NCBI GenBank assembly: GCA_964643885.1
Contig: CAZXUI010000113.1
Coordinates: 1 to 7,287, forward strand
DNA length: 7,287 nt
Reading direction: 5' to 3'
DNA from: CAADGL01 sp964643885
GTDB taxonomy: Bacteria; Planctomycetota; Phycisphaerae; UBA1845; Fen-1342
The notes under the pieces are model-generated. The model ran no database searches, was not told the origin of the DNA, and worked only from the letters and a program-made list of their open reading frames with translations. The position numbers were made by a program, and so were the translations under genes. Each line of letters begins with the position of its first letter. Position 1 is the stretch's first letter. Positions 6,110-7,287 of the stretch are shown here, one piece after another.

Positions 6110-6131
6110 GGGGCCGCCGCCGCGCGGCCCC
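6110..6131 (+). terminator. Possible terminator-like hairpin between gcvH and gcvP
   Basis: GGGGCCGC (6110-6117) and GCGGCCCC (6124-6131) form a perfect 8-bp GC stem with a 6-nt loop, 41 bp after the gcvH stop. No T-run follows, so it is not a classical intrinsic terminator. It could pause polymerase or protect the gcvH message 3' end. A promoter-like sequence follows at 6168, which fits partial separation of the two genes. Confidence 0.3.
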
Positions 6132-6167
6132 ACGCCGGAGCGACCGCCGCGCCGCGGACCGCCCTCC

Positions 6168-6197
6168 CTACCGCCGGACAGGACCACCTTCTACAAT
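6168..6197 (+). promoter_or_regulatory. Candidate promoter of gcvP
   Basis: TACAAT (6192-6197) is preceded 18 bp upstream by CTACCG (6168-6173), the same arrangement as upstream of gcvH. The -10 ends 65 nt before the gcvP ATG. The -35 is weak against the sigma-70 consensus, so the call rests mainly on the TACAAT box and on its repetition at gcvH. Confidence 0.45.
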
Positions 6198-6245
6198 CCG
6201 CAATACGCAGGGGAAGTAAGCAACCACGGCGTCACGAAACCAGAC

Positions 6246-6250
6246 AGGAG
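6246..6250 (+). promoter_or_regulatory. Ribosome binding site of gcvP
   Basis: AGGAG lies 12 nt before the ATG at 6263, somewhat farther than usual. No better site or earlier family-like start is seen, and the protein begins at the expected point before the RHIGP motif. Confidence 0.5.
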
Positions 6251-6262
6251 CTGCCGCCCGCT

Positions 6263-7287
<1,025 letters not shown>

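Overview
This is a GC-rich (clearly above 60% by eye) bacterial chromosomal window. It holds one tRNA gene, three type IV pilus/membrane genes read leftward, and two glycine cleavage genes read rightward. The style suggests a high-GC free-living bacterium. A planctomycete-like lineage is a reasonable guess, from the single-chain GcvP and the odd membrane-anchored PilB-like protein, but nothing in the window proves the phylum. I see no integrase, transposase, CRISPR array or phage gene.

Left part (1-593): a complete tRNA-Asn(GUU) on the minus strand ends exactly at the window edge. A 521-bp stretch without genes follows. It contains a likely tRNA promoter, an imperfect direct repeat, and a compact array of 31-bp tandem repeats just beyond the stop codon of the next gene.

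Middle part (594-5352, all minus strand): in transcription order the genes are pilT, a pilB/gspE-like gene and a cvpA-like gene, probably one operon. PilT looks like a complete, catalytically intact retraction ATPase. The PilB-like protein has the GspE/PilB fold signature and four zinc-ligand cysteines. However, it carries three N-terminal membrane segments and has lost key residues in the Walker A, Asp box and His box motifs, so it is probably not a working ATPase. Its stop codon lies inside the ribosome binding site of the CvpA-like gene, so the two proteins are probably made together. The CvpA-like protein adds about 460 residues of soluble sequence, apparently two related modules, to a four-helix membrane domain. 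This pilT / inactive membrane-bound PilB / CvpA-like set is the most unusual content here.

Right part (5353-7287): a 335-bp divergent intergenic region leads into gcvH, and a further 194 bp leads into gcvP, which runs off the window end. GcvP decarboxylates glycine and loads the aminomethyl group onto the lipoyl arm of GcvH, so the two proteins work directly together. Both genes have the same promoter-like layout upstream (CTACCR, 18 bp, TACAAT) at nearly the same distance from the start codon. No gcvT is present between or beside them in this window.
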